Assembly (NCBI RefSeq): GCF_021729145.1
Contig: NZ_JAJSLW010000010.1
Coordinates: forward strand, 1 to 64,000
Direction: 5' to 3'
Length of the DNA stretch: 64,000 nucleotides
Source: Membranihabitans maritimus
GTDB lineage: Bacteria > Bacteroidota > Bacteroidia > Chitinophagales > Saprospiraceae
The notes under the pieces were generated by a model. It was not told where the DNA came from and did not search any database. It worked only from the letters and a program-made list of their open reading frames with translations. Shown here piece by piece: positions 1-9,427 of the stretch (its first letter is position 1; every line of letters begins with the position of its first letter). Position numbers and translations under genes: made by a program.

Positions 1-1614
1 AGAAGATTCTTCATCCAGGGTGGATGTAGTGACAAAGCTCCTGAGTGGGAAGTAGAGCAAGTAATCCACGTTGAGCCAGCATGTGAAGTAAGATTGAGCA
101 TGTTTGACTTGCCAGAAGATTTAGGTACTAAAGACGAGCCAGTATGTATCCCATCTGAGGATAATATACCTACTGGTGGAGCATATGGTGATGTTGCATT
201 GTTACCACACTTGGAAGGTGCTTTGTGTAATGCTATTGCAGTAGGACATGAGGACAAAGTATCTAATGTTTTAGGTACTGATATGAAGAAGATTGAGCGT
301 GTATGGAGCATCAAAGACTGGTGTAAGCATGACTCAGAAAAAACGTATACACAAGTTATCATAGCTACAGTTGATGCAGACTGTGACTTTGGTGGCGGAG
401 AAGATACTACAGGAGTAGATACAGGAGATGTTAGTTTGACCGGTGTAATTGCTACTACAGCTAGCGAAGAAGTAGAGCAGGTAGAAGTGAAAGCAGTATT
501 AGGAAGCGGAAGTCCATTGACTACTGTAACTACTGGAAATGGAGGATATGATTTCAACATAGCCGGTGGATCGCAGGTGAGTTTGGTACCAAGCAAAAAT
601 ACTGGACACTTGAATGGTTTGAGTGTAATTGATGTAGTAAGCATTCAATCTCACGTATTGCAGAAAAATACATTGGATGATGCTTATAAATTAATAGCTG
701 CGGATATAAATGGAAATGGAGAAGTAAATACGCTTGATGTATTGCAGTTGCGTAAATTGATCATGACAAAAGACGGTCAGTTGCCAAACAATACAAGCTG
801 GAGATTCTTCGTGAACGACGGTACGATGAAAGAAAGCTTCGAGATTGCAAGCTTGAATGAAAACATGAATGTTGATTTCGTTGGTGTGAAAGTAGGAGAT
901 GTTGACTTGTCAGGAGATCCTTCAAGAAGCAGCAGAAGCAATAGAGCGAACTTGAACTTGAGCGTTGCTGATCGTGCATTGAAAGCAGGACAAACGTATC
1001 GATTGGATGTTACTTCAGATAATTTTGAGAATATCGCGGGAATGCAGTATACTCTTGAGTATGCAAGCAGCCAGGTAGAAGTAGAGACTATTGAGGCAGG
1101 TGCTTTGAACTATACGAAAGACCATTTCGTAAAAGCAGGAGCTGGTATCATTAGTTCTGTATGGAATGAAGCGAAATCTGAAGGTGTATCCTTATCTTCT
1201 AATGAAGTATTGTTCACAATCGTATTGAAAGCGAAAACAGATGTACAATTGAGAGATGTATTGAGTTTGAGTGACAAATTTACGATGACAGAGGCTGCAA
1301 CAAGCGACCTTGAAGCACGTAATATTAGCTTGAACTTTAACGGAACTGATAACAACTTTGCGTTGTACCAAAACACGCCAAACCCTTACGCAGGTAAGAC
1401 GGTAATTGGTTTCAACTTGCCAGAGGCATCAGACGCTAAATTAAGTGTATATGATGTAACAGGTAAAGTATTGAAAATAGTTGAAGGTTCTTACAACCAA
1501 GGCTACAACGAAGTTGAGTTGTTGAGTTCTGATTTGAATACAACTGGAGTATTGTACTATCAGTTAGATACAAAAACTTATACAGCGACTAAGAAGATGA
1601 TCGTGATTGAGTAA
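1..1614 (+). CDS. T9SS-secreted surface protein with dockerin-like and cohesin-like domains (5' partial)
   Basis: The frame is open from base 1, so the N-terminus lies upstream and 537 residues are visible. The N-terminal part is Cys-containing and resembles the ends of HYR-type repeats in giant Saprospiraceae proteins. A carboxypeptidase-regulatory-like beta segment follows at about codons 141-195. A dockerin-like pair lies at about 204-255; its second loop has the Ca-binding spacing D-x-N-x-N-G with a later D. A cohesin-like beta domain lies at about 317-447 and contains GMQYTLEYASSQVEV. The end (about 455-537) is a type A T9SS sorting domain (LYQNTPNP, VYDVTGKV, final KKMIVIE). The mature protein should be exported, cross the outer membrane through T9SS and be anchored or released there. 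The same C-terminal block recurs in the protein at 4816-8628. Family membership is confident; its function (adhesin, scaffold or enzyme) is unknown because the front is missing. Confidence 0.85.
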   Translation, partial: RRFFIQGGCSDKAPEWEVEQVIHVEPACEVRLSMFDLPEDLGTKDEPVCIPSEDNIPTGGAYGDVALLPHLEGALCNAIAVGHEDKVSNVLGTDMKKIERVWSIKDWCKHDSEKTYTQVIIATVDADCDFGGGEDTTGVDTGDVSLTGVIATTASEEVEQVEVKAVLGSGSPLTTVTTGNGGYDFNIAGGSQVSLVPSKNTGHLNGLSVIDVVSIQSHVLQKNTLDDAYKLIAADINGNGEVNTLDVLQLRKLIMTKDGQLPNNTSWRFFVNDGTMKESFEIASLNENMNVDFVGVKVGDVDLSGDPSRSSRSNRANLNLSVADRALKAGQTYRLDVTSDNFENIAGMQYTLEYASSQVEVETIEAGALNYTKDHFVKAGAGIISSVWNEAKSEGVSLSSNEVLFTIVLKAKTDVQLRDVLSLSDKFTMTEAATSDLEARNISLNFNGTDNNFALYQNTPNPYAGKTVIGFNLPEASDAKLSVYDVTGKVLKIVEGSYNQGYNEVELLSSDLNTTGVLYYQLDTKTYTATKKMIVIE

Positions 1615-1692
1615 GAATTCAGTCTGGATCATGAGTAACTGATGTTTTGAACGGACCGAGGTTATTGAAAGATAAAATCGGTTTTTGGGATG

Positions 1693-1738
1693 GCCTCTCT
1701 CCGCCCGAGCAATCGGGACCGGGGGGGGGCTTTTTTTA
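1693..1738 (+). terminator. Rho-independent terminator containing a G9 run
   Basis: An inner stem CCCGA/TCGGG with loop GCAA (1704-1717) sits inside an outer arm, where the pyrimidine stretch at 1694-1702 can pair with the G9 run at 1721-1729, partly through G-U pairs. T7 follows from 1731. It lies about 80 bp after the upstream stop codon and fits transcription ending there. Confidence 0.7.
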
Positions 1739-3335
1739 TTTAGGAAAATTCTGTGCATACTATGAAATGACTTGGTATACAATAATATCATTCTTGGACA
1801 ATAGTAAATGTGGTTCCTATCCTCTCATAACTCACCTTATTCAGTCTATCCAAATAAATTGTATTTCCTAAGTGCCCATTTAATTTATATATTTTATGAT
1901 TATGTTGTCGCTAGCAAGTGGCGCTTTCAATAATGTTTATTTCCTTTTTCTCTTTGTTGTACATGTAGAGTGAATTCCCCTGAAAGTATTGGATTCTTTA
2001 TGAAATTAAATTTGGTATAGTATTTGTTGCTTTTATAGCAAATTGTAACTACATGAATTTTTGGTTTTTTTTACTTATACCAATTGTTTTAGGAATGCTA
2101 AAGAAGTATAAAAAGAGTTAGAACTCCATTCTTCAGCTATTCTTGAATTATGTGATTAAAAATCCCGCAGAAATAAGTGGGAATTTTAGATAAGTCTTAA
2201 TTTTTACTTTTTTATAGTAAAATTTTTACTCATTTTAAGCATATAGTTTCACTTTATTTTTCCTGGTATTATTGAACCCAGTTTCATGGTCTCAGGATTA
2301 GTTGATAAGCACTAAAAGCTGTAGGATTGATTTAATATTTACATTTTAGTCTTGCGTTTATCTTGGTCTCCAACAATTTCTTCCAATCGAAATGATTGTT
2401 TTTGATGTTATTATTTTGGCGCTTATTTCTTTATCTTAAATAATCATTAGAATTTTTTCCGTAAAGTAGTGTTCTCTTTTATTCATTGTCTTTATGAAAA
2501 TGTATTTTATAGGACCCGCATCTACTGGTTTATCTAAATGTTAATTATTGGTGTTTTGATTTGTTCAAAATGTTTTACTTTCTATAGGATAGTTTATTCT
2601 TGCTACAGTGAAAGTTTATTAGGGGCTATCCAGGATTTTAATTATGTGTTCCCCGCTTTTTTAATGTAATAAGTCTTTATGCTTTTTTCTTAATAGGTGC
2701 TAAGCCTTTATTTGTTTCGAGATTGTCAAATTGAGTATATTATTATCTAGTTATGGATTTTGGTATGATGTAGTAAAGGTTTATGGAAATATATTTCAGT
2801 TTCTAAATAATTTCCTTGTTAGCTAACCTATATTATTTGGATGTATCAATCTCTTATATTGTAACCTTTCGGACAACCTCTTTGATTCATGTGTATTTTA
2901 CTATAGACTAAGCAATGATTAAATATGTGTTATTTTGTTATAAGAATAAGATGTATATCCTAAGTATTTTAGATGTCGATTGAAGTGTTAATAATTGTAG
3001 ATTATATACTCAGCTTAAATTGCTTCTGAAATTTTTTTGATAAAATTTATTAGGTGGTATATGGCTTGATTGTGCTAAAATTCTTGAATAATTTATGAAT
3101 ATTCAATGTTGAATGCAAAGGGAGTTTTTATCGAGATTAATTTTGCTTTTTACTAGATAGTGGGTATAGTATATTTGAAAGGGCGACCTCCTTCCTATGG
3201 TTGATTCAATAAGGGAAATTCATTAATTATTATCCTGTTCTTATGATTTCTAACCTCTCTTTATAAATCTTAAATTTTTTCATCACATATAAATAGGTAT
3301 GGTTTTTGTCATAATGTATTTGAATAAAACCTAAT
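1739..3335. other. Gene-poor AT-rich spacer
   Basis: About 1.6 kb between two T9SS cargo genes. All six frames are broken by frequent stops and no family could be recognised. There is no tRNA, no clear repeat array and no insertion-sequence end. It may be a long leader for the next gene or decayed DNA; the sequence does not decide. Confidence 0.5.
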
Positions 3336-4529
3336 ATGATGAAAACCTTGTTTACTTGTTTCTTTTGCTTATTTTCTATTTTGTTGTTTTCCAGGCCATG
3401 TCCGGATGATAATACGGCTCCGGTAATATTGGGAGATGATTTGGACACCATGTGTAATGTAGATTTATTTAGTAATCCATATAGTGATTTTATTACCGTT
3501 GTTGAGGAAAGTGAATGTGGATTAGAGTCGGTATTATTTAGTATTGTTGATATTGTGCACGGAGATTGTGATAGTAATTTTACTAAAATTTATACAGTGA
3601 ATTGGATAGCGGAAGATAAAGCTGGAAATCAGAGTACATTCCAACAGGTAATTACCATTCAAAGACCTCTTTTAGAGGAAATTGAATTTCCACAAGATAC
3701 AGCCGTTCACTGTAGGTCCCAGGATTATGATAGTACTGAGTTATATGGAGAGCCTACAATTGGGGATGTATCGATTGGAATGTTATGTAGTATGAGGACA
3801 AAGTATAATTTGCTTGATACTATGAGTTCAATGGAACCGGGGCTCTGTCAGACACAAATTCGAAAAGAGTGGATAGTGCTCAACTGCGCTGGTGAGGAGA
3901 TTCGCGATACCCAATTTATTAATTTGATAGATACTCTACAACCAATTATTGCATGTAGTACTCTTGACACCCAATATGTTTTGACGGTGGAAGAGGGAAT
4001 GTGTTGTGCCGAATTTATTTTTCCTGATGTCAATGCATCGGATTATTGTACAGCCCGTGAGGACTTAGTGTATAGGTACACTATTAATGGTGAATTTACT
4101 GGAAAGAGTGATATGCTTATTCCGGGAACTTATGAAGCTGCTATCCTTGTATCGGATGAGTGTATGAATACTGATACGTGTTATTTTGAAGTAGAGGTAT
4201 TGGAGCAAGAAGAGCAAGGATTAAACTGGAATTCAGATCGGAATGTAAAATTGGAGGATTCTCGTCAACGATTGAGTATTAGTGATAAATATGATATAAA
4301 TGTTTACTGGAATGGAAATGAGGTTTCCATCGATTCTGAAGCTGAGTTAAAGGATGTAGTAGTTTATGATTTTCAGGGACGGTTGATTCATTCGGCACAT
4401 TGGGATCGTAATGGGGTATATCATTTACGCTTACCACTTACAAAGCTGCGTGGAAGTGGTATTTTTATTGTAAGAATAAAATCTTTTGATAGTTTGGTTG
4501 AAAATGTTAAGCTAAGTATTTTGAAATAG
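3336..4529 (+). CDS. T9SS-sorted secreted protein with HYR-like segments
   Basis: This 397-residue protein opens with a signal peptide (MMKTL then a hydrophobic Cys/Phe-rich core ending near FSRPCPDD). The start could be either of two adjacent ATGs (3336 or 3339). The body is a Cys-bearing beta-rich region; the stretch around AEDKAGNQSTFQQVITI matches HYR-type repeats found in large Bacteroidota exoproteins. The last ~75 residues form a type A sorting domain (VVVYDFQGRLIHS, GIFIVRIKS, ending KLSILK), so T9SS export is expected. It is much smaller than its two neighbours and lacks their dockerin/cohesin-like block. The precise role is unknown; a matrix or adhesion component is the likeliest reading. 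Confidence 0.75.
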   Translation: MMKTLFTCFFCLFSILLFSRPCPDDNTAPVILGDDLDTMCNVDLFSNPYSDFITVVEESECGLESVLFSIVDIVHGDCDSNFTKIYTVNWIAEDKAGNQSTFQQVITIQRPLLEEIEFPQDTAVHCRSQDYDSTELYGEPTIGDVSIGMLCSMRTKYNLLDTMSSMEPGLCQTQIRKEWIVLNCAGEEIRDTQFINLIDTLQPIIACSTLDTQYVLTVEEGMCCAEFIFPDVNASDYCTAREDLVYRYTINGEFTGKSDMLIPGTYEAAILVSDECMNTDTCYFEVEVLEQEEQGLNWNSDRNVKLEDSRQRLSISDKYDINVYWNGNEVSIDSEAELKDVVVYDFQGRLIHSAHWDRNGVYHLRLPLTKLRGSGIFIVRIKSFDSLVENVKLSILK

Positions 4530-4682
4530 CGAATAAATTGTTAAATTTGATATATAATATTAGAAGGAGAATTTGTTCTATGATTTCAAGGTATTAAATT
4601 AAGGAATATAAATCTTTTTCATGAAGTTTTTGGATATCCCATAAACCGTATTTTCACTATATTAAGATTAAGTTTTATCATT

Positions 4683-4720
4683 AAAGGGCACCTTTCAAAG
4701 AGTGCCCTTTTCCATTTTTT
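4683..4720 (+). terminator. Rho-independent terminator
   Basis: A perfect 9-bp stem AAAGGGCAC (4683-4691) / GTGCCCTTT (4702-4710) with a 10-nt loop, followed closely by T-rich sequence (from 4711). It separates the 3336-4529 gene from the next large T9SS gene. Confidence 0.85.
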
Positions 4721-4815
4721 TTGTTAAAATATTACATATTATAAATTTTTTTAATGTATTATTGCATTAGAAACAAGAAACTATTAGTAAGTAATTTTTA
4801 ACAAAACAAGGTCTC

Positions 4816-7800
4816 ATGATGAAAACTATTACCAAATTAATAGTGCCCGGGAGAAGTGCGCACTATTTATGGGGAATGCTGGTCTTTTTAATAAGTACAG
4901 CTGCTCCAATCCAATCCTTCTCACAATGTCTTGAAGCTGCACAAAGCGCTTGTGATGACGAAACTGCAATAACGGTCCAGTTAACTGAAGATAATGCACT
5001 TGTTGTGCGTGTTAACAGTGAATTTTACAACGGAAATTTACCTGCAAGTTGTGATGCAGATAATTTCATGATCACAGTAACGGATTTGAGTTCTGATCCG
5101 GATACACTTGTAGCTGATGTAAATCCAAATGATCCATTTCGAAATAATAATGCGTGTCAATATGTAGGAAAGCGCCTACAAGCTACGCTGAATTATTTGG
5201 ACGGAGACAATATGATCCCTGTCTGCGACCGTCCCTTATATGTACTTCCATATATAGAATGCTATGATACAACTCTATATTGTCACGAAGAAGTCTTTGA
5301 GAACTCAATGGATGAAACAATCTTGCCGATAAGATTGGGGTGCGAAGATTTCGATCCCAATGTGGAAGCTGAGATTATCAATGCTTATTTTAATAATAAT
5401 ACATCAATGGATACGCTTTTTCGTACATGGGAAGTAAGTATCAATAATGGTAAAGGTGTCACAACGTGTACAGATACGATTTTAAGAGAGGCCATCCCAA
5501 ATGCAATTCTTTTTCCTTCTAATGACACCATTGCCTGTGAATTATGGGACGGGAATGCTCCTGCTCCTTCTCAATCCGGATACCCATACTTTATAGATGA
5601 TGAATCCGGTGATACTATTTATTTAGATCCAGGGGAAGTACAACATTGTGTTAGTGTATCTTATTCTGACGAAGCCTGGGGAAGTCTGGGATGTGAGGTA
5701 GAGAAGTATATCCGATCGTGGAAGATAAGAACTGCGGAATTTGTAGCAGAAGGCGAACAAGAAATAACAATTCTTGATATGAATGGGCCCAGTGGTGAAT
5801 TCCGATTTAAAGCGACGGATTCTATTGATTTTGTAACACAAGAGGATGATTCCTTGCGCTTACCAGTCTACCAGATATCCACGGGACAACACGATTGTAC
5901 CTCCGATGGTACTTTACCGATTCTTTATGCTTCAGATGCATGCTCGGATGTAGCTAAAGTGGAAGTAGTAATTACTGTCGATGGGATTGACCAGGTGTTG
6001 TCAAACGGAGGTCCCATGATGGGATTTGATGAAGGTAAATATATCGCAAGGTATACTGCGTATGACGAGTGCTGGAATGATTCTACCTTTTATGTAGCTA
6101 TTCAGGTAACAGACCAGGTGAATCCAACAGCGGTATTTGGTACTGATTATAACATTACTATGACCGGCTATGAAATTACCTGGTTGGATGTAGAAGATTT
6201 TGTAGCGAACAAAGTCTCTGATAATTGTGAGGTAGAAATGGTGGTTGCTCGCAGAATGGATGACCACGCTGTCGCTTGTGGCGCTAATGATTCATTATCT
6301 GTGTTGGGTATGTACCGGGAAAAGTATCGACAATGGTTGGAAGATGATGGTTGGGTATGTGCTGATATGATTGATCCAAATGAAGGTTGGATGGATAAAG
6401 TACCATTTTGTTGTAGTGATTTGGAAGATTCCGTCATGGTAGAATTTTTGATTTTTGATGGTTCATGTAATATGACCAGAGCAATGACGACCTTGATACC
6501 TGTAGATAAAGGTTCGGCGCGAATCACAGAAGAACTTGCAGATGTATCATTAGCTTGTGAAGCATGGACAGAAAACTATGAATCACTTATTTTTCCGAAT
6601 GGTCGTGATTCTGTTCCCGATATAGACTCCTTAAATAAGTATTTTGGACAATATGAGTCTTATATCCCTGGTGGAAATATAGAGCCTACCGGGTATATAA
6701 TCCAAGACCAGTTGTGTGAGCAAAATTTATCAGGGGCGTTGGTTCGTACGGATACTTCCTTTGAAATTTGGGGAGGTAAATTCCTGGGAATTTGTAGTGA
6801 TAGCCTTACTCAGGAAGCTGAATTTTTGCAAGATGAGGGATGTAATACTTTCTCCATTGTGAGGAGATTTTTGATCAACGGAAATGTAATCGCGACACAG
6901 ACCATTCGTACAGAAATTCGATGTCCGTTCGTAGAAGAATTATTTGAATATCCTGCCAAAGATACTATGATCACTGTTGCGGATATCAGTTATGTTCACA
7001 ATGATGATTATTGGACCGGTAATCGATTTAATGTCGAGACGGAAGCTCCGGAATATATTGGATCTGATTGTAGAATTACTACCCTGGGATATTTTGATAA
7101 ACTGATGGATATGATTTCCAGTCAAAATCCCAACGAAGCAGATGCTGTCATTATCCGTACGTGGTGTATGGCGGATTGGTGTGCCACTGATTTACCTGAT
7201 GATTGGAAAACTGCTGCTGGCTCCGGAGGTGTACTAATGTTTGAGCAGCACATAAAGATTTTTGAAGATTCGGATAACCCCGATGTAGCATTGGAACCCG
7301 AACCTGATAACGTATCAGAAAACGATGGACCTGACGTCGTGGTGCCTGGAAATAATTCAGATGATGAAGAACCAGTGACAGAAGTTCCTGCCAATGAAAG
7401 TACTGATAAAACAATGGTAGATATCAAAGGTTTCGTTCGTACTGAAGATGCCTTGAATGTAAATAATGTGAGAATCAATGTCCGCAACAATTCCGATGAG
7501 AAAGAGATGATTACTAACGAATCAGGTTCTTTCGAAATGGAAGTGGGTATGGGAAGCGCTATAAGTATAGAACCCGTCAAATCAGGTTCTTTAATAAATG
7601 GTATTTCGACATTGGATTTAATACTTATACAACGTCATTTACTTAAGAAAAAACTTATTACGTCACCGTATAAATTAATTGCTGCAGATGCCAATAATGA
7701 TAAGCGTTTAACTCCTGCTGATGTATTGACACTCCGCAAAATTATCCTGGGTAAGGAAACAAATTTAGCAGAAGAAAATGCCTGGAAGTTTGTTAACTCA

Positions 7801-8628
7801 GATTACAACTTTATAAATACAAAATCTGCATATTCTGAAGAATATCCTACAAGCGTAGACATTTGGGAGATAGATAAAGATTTGCAAAGTGATTTTGTAG
7901 CCATCAAACTCGGTGATATAAACGGAACTGTTAATGTTACTCGATCGTCTGGAAGAAGTAATTTGGAAACACGCTATTTGGAATTAGCGAATAAAATCCT
8001 TGAACCAGGACAAGAAATTGATATCCCAGTTCAATTGGTAGATTTGAAAGATCTTCTTGGAATGCAACTTGCTCTAAACTATGGAGAAGACCAGGTAGAA
8101 ATTTTGGGAGTTTCCAGTGACCAAATTAGTATATCAAATGAAAATTTGAATGTGCAAAATGGAATAGTCCGGATAAGTTGGTCGGATTCAGAGGCGAAAT
8201 CATTGAGCAATGAAGAACCAGTCTTTGTAATAAAATTGAAAGCAGAAAGGACGGTCTCGTTAAAAGATGTGATAGCCCTGAATACGCAAAGTATCTCACC
8301 TGAGGTTTATGATTCCAGAGAAAATGAGTTTGCTTTAGGATTAAGTTTTGGAGCAGAGGTAAAAGAAGATGCCTTTACACTGTATCAGAACAGACCTAAT
8401 CCTACAAACGGGGAAACGATAATAGATTTCTCGATTGAAAATGAAAAGTCAGTGGAATTAGTTATACATGACGTAACCGGTAAAGCAGTCTACAGAAGTA
8501 AAGCGCATGCGAACAAAGGAATGAATCAGTTTAAAGTTCAAACCCATTCATTTAGTTCCGGAGTATATTATTACAGTGTGTCTGATGGGAAAAATGTGGC
8601 AACCCGAAAAATGGTTGTAATAAAATAA
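4816..8628 (+). CDS. Large T9SS surface protein: HYR-like repeats, dockerin-like pair, cohesin-like domain, sorting domain
   Basis: This 1270-residue protein has a signal peptide with a basic front and a hydrophobic core ending near QSFSQCLEA. Residues ~40-815 are Cys-rich beta repeats of HYR-like type (for example YDECWNDSTFYVAIQV). An acidic Pro/Asp/Glu/Asn linker follows at ~820-865. Next come a regulatory-like domain (~870-920), a dockerin-like pair (~925-985, with GISTLDLILIQRHLL and AADANNDKRLTPADVL), a cohesin-like beta domain (~1060-1180, GMQLALNYGEDQVEI) and a type A sorting domain (~1188-1270, LYQNRPNP to RKMVVIK). The domain order matches the C-terminus of the protein ending at 1614, so the two are paralogues at least there. 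Exported by T9SS; biochemical role unknown. Confidence 0.85.
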   Translation: MMKTITKLIVPGRSAHYLWGMLVFLISTAAPIQSFSQCLEAAQSACDDETAITVQLTEDNALVVRVNSEFYNGNLPASCDADNFMITVTDLSSDPDTLVADVNPNDPFRNNNACQYVGKRLQATLNYLDGDNMIPVCDRPLYVLPYIECYDTTLYCHEEVFENSMDETILPIRLGCEDFDPNVEAEIINAYFNNNTSMDTLFRTWEVSINNGKGVTTCTDTILREAIPNAILFPSNDTIACELWDGNAPAPSQSGYPYFIDDESGDTIYLDPGEVQHCVSVSYSDEAWGSLGCEVEKYIRSWKIRTAEFVAEGEQEITILDMNGPSGEFRFKATDSIDFVTQEDDSLRLPVYQISTGQHDCTSDGTLPILYASDACSDVAKVEVVITVDGIDQVLSNGGPMMGFDEGKYIARYTAYDECWNDSTFYVAIQVTDQVNPTAVFGTDYNITMTGYEITWLDVEDFVANKVSDNCEVEMVVARRMDDHAVACGANDSLSVLGMYREKYRQWLEDDGWVCADMIDPNEGWMDKVPFCCSDLEDSVMVEFLIFDGSCNMTRAMTTLIPVDKGSARITEELADVSLACEAWTENYESLIFPNGRDSVPDIDSLNKYFGQYESYIPGGNIEPTGYIIQDQLCEQNLSGALVRTDTSFEIWGGKFLGICSDSLTQEAEFLQDEGCNTFSIVRRFLINGNVIATQTIRTEIRCPFVEELFEYPAKDTMITVADISYVHNDDYWTGNRFNVETEAPEYIGSDCRITTLGYFDKLMDMISSQNPNEADAVIIRTWCMADWCATDLPDDWKTAAGSGGVLMFEQHIKIFEDSDNPDVALEPEPDNVSENDGPDVVVPGNNSDDEEPVTEVPANESTDKTMVDIKGFVRTEDALNVNNVRINVRNNSDEKEMITNESGSFEMEVGMGSAISIEPVKSGSLINGISTLDLILIQRHLLKKKLITSPYKLIAADANNDKRLTPADVLTLRKIILGKETNLAEENAWKFVNSDYNFINTKSAYSEEYPTSVDIWEIDKDLQSDFVAIKLGDINGTVNVTRSSGRSNLETRYLELANKILEPGQEIDIPVQLVDLKDLLGMQLALNYGEDQVEILGVSSDQISISNENLNVQNGIVRISWSDSEAKSLSNEEPVFVIKLKAERTVSLKDVIALNTQSISPEVYDSRENEFALGLSFGAEVKEDAFTLYQNRPNPTNGETIIDFSIENEKSVELVIHDVTGKAVYRSKAHANKGMNQFKVQTHSFSSGVYYYSVSDGKNVATRKMVVIK

Positions 8629-8652
8629 ATAGTTAATTAGACCTTAGTAGGA

Positions 8653-8691
8653 AAGCTGCAGTGATTTGACCTTCACTGTGGCTTTTTTTTT
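8653..8691 (+). terminator. Rho-independent terminator
   Basis: Stem AGCTGCAGTGA (8654-8664) pairs with TCACTGTGGCT (8673-8683) with one G-U pair and one mismatch, followed by a T8-9 run. It lies 25 bp after the stop of the 1270-residue T9SS protein. Confidence 0.8.
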
Positions 8692-8782
8692 GGGGAAAAC
8701 TTAATCAAACTAATTCCTGTATTATGAAGGTATTTAGTATTTTAATGTGACCATATAATAAAATTTTAAAAATGATTTTAAT

Positions 8783-9277
8783 ATGAAGTTCGTAGCTATT
8801 AACCTAGCCTTTCTTACATTATTTGCAAGTTGTGCGTCTTCGACGGTTTTCCGAACATTACCTGGTGAGGCAAAATTATATTTAAACGACGAATATGTAG
8901 GTGAAACCCCTTACAATCATGAGGATACAAAAATAATGGGGTCCAGAACATCTGTTCGAATTGAAAAGGAAGGATATGAGACCCTTTATACCAACATTAC
9001 AAGAAATGAAGAAGCAGATATTGGAGCAATTATTGGCGGAATATTTTTTTTATTCCCTTTTTTGTGGACAATGGGGTATAAATCTTCTCACCAATATGAA
9101 TTAGTTCCTATGGAATCTGAAAAAAATACGGTAGGAAATAGCATGGGAGCCTTTGAACCCAATACTCTTACAGATGAACAGTATGATCAATTAGTCAAAT
9201 TGAAAGACTTACTCGATAGAGAAATTATTTCGCAGTCAGAATTTGAAAAACGGAAAGCAAAAATTCTCAATCATTAA
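8783..9277 (+). CDS. PEGA- and SHOCT-domain lipoprotein
   Basis: A 164-residue protein with a lipobox (LFASC, Cys17), so probably lipidated and held in the envelope. Residues ~20-70 are a PEGA-type beta domain (LPGEAKLYLNDEYVGETPY). A hydrophobic segment at ~76-95 may be a membrane hairpin. The C-terminal ~35 residues form a SHOCT motif (LKDLLDREIISQSEFEKRK). PEGA domains are linked to surface or cell-wall proteins and SHOCT to oligomerisation; the specific role here is unknown. It stands alone between the T9SS genes and the MFS transporter. Confidence 0.75.
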   Translation: MKFVAINLAFLTLFASCASSTVFRTLPGEAKLYLNDEYVGETPYNHEDTKIMGSRTSVRIEKEGYETLYTNITRNEEADIGAIIGGIFFLFPFLWTMGYKSSHQYELVPMESEKNTVGNSMGAFEPNTLTDEQYDQLVKLKDLLDREIISQSEFEKRKAKILNH

Positions 9278-9427
9278 ACTGGATTGCCATTTAAAGATAC
9301 CATGCTTGGGTATACATAATCTATAGCGACGTAAACGTGCGATAAAATTCTGATAAAAATTGTGATTCTTCAATAGAAGAGTAATATATTGTATTTCCTA
9401 TTTTGGGACAAATAACAATTTAATTTT

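Noticed and set aside
1647-1871. Plus-strand frame of 74 codons after the first T9SS gene
   Set aside because: It runs straight through the terminator hairpin and the G9/T7 runs; no start signal and no family.
6168-7580. Minus-strand frames of 119 and 152 codons
   Set aside because: Antisense shadows of the large T9SS gene at 4816-8628; Ser/Thr-rich with no domain.
8783-9277. Operon link between the PEGA/SHOCT lipoprotein and the MFS permease
   Set aside because: A 150-bp gap and no functional connection; treated as separate genes.
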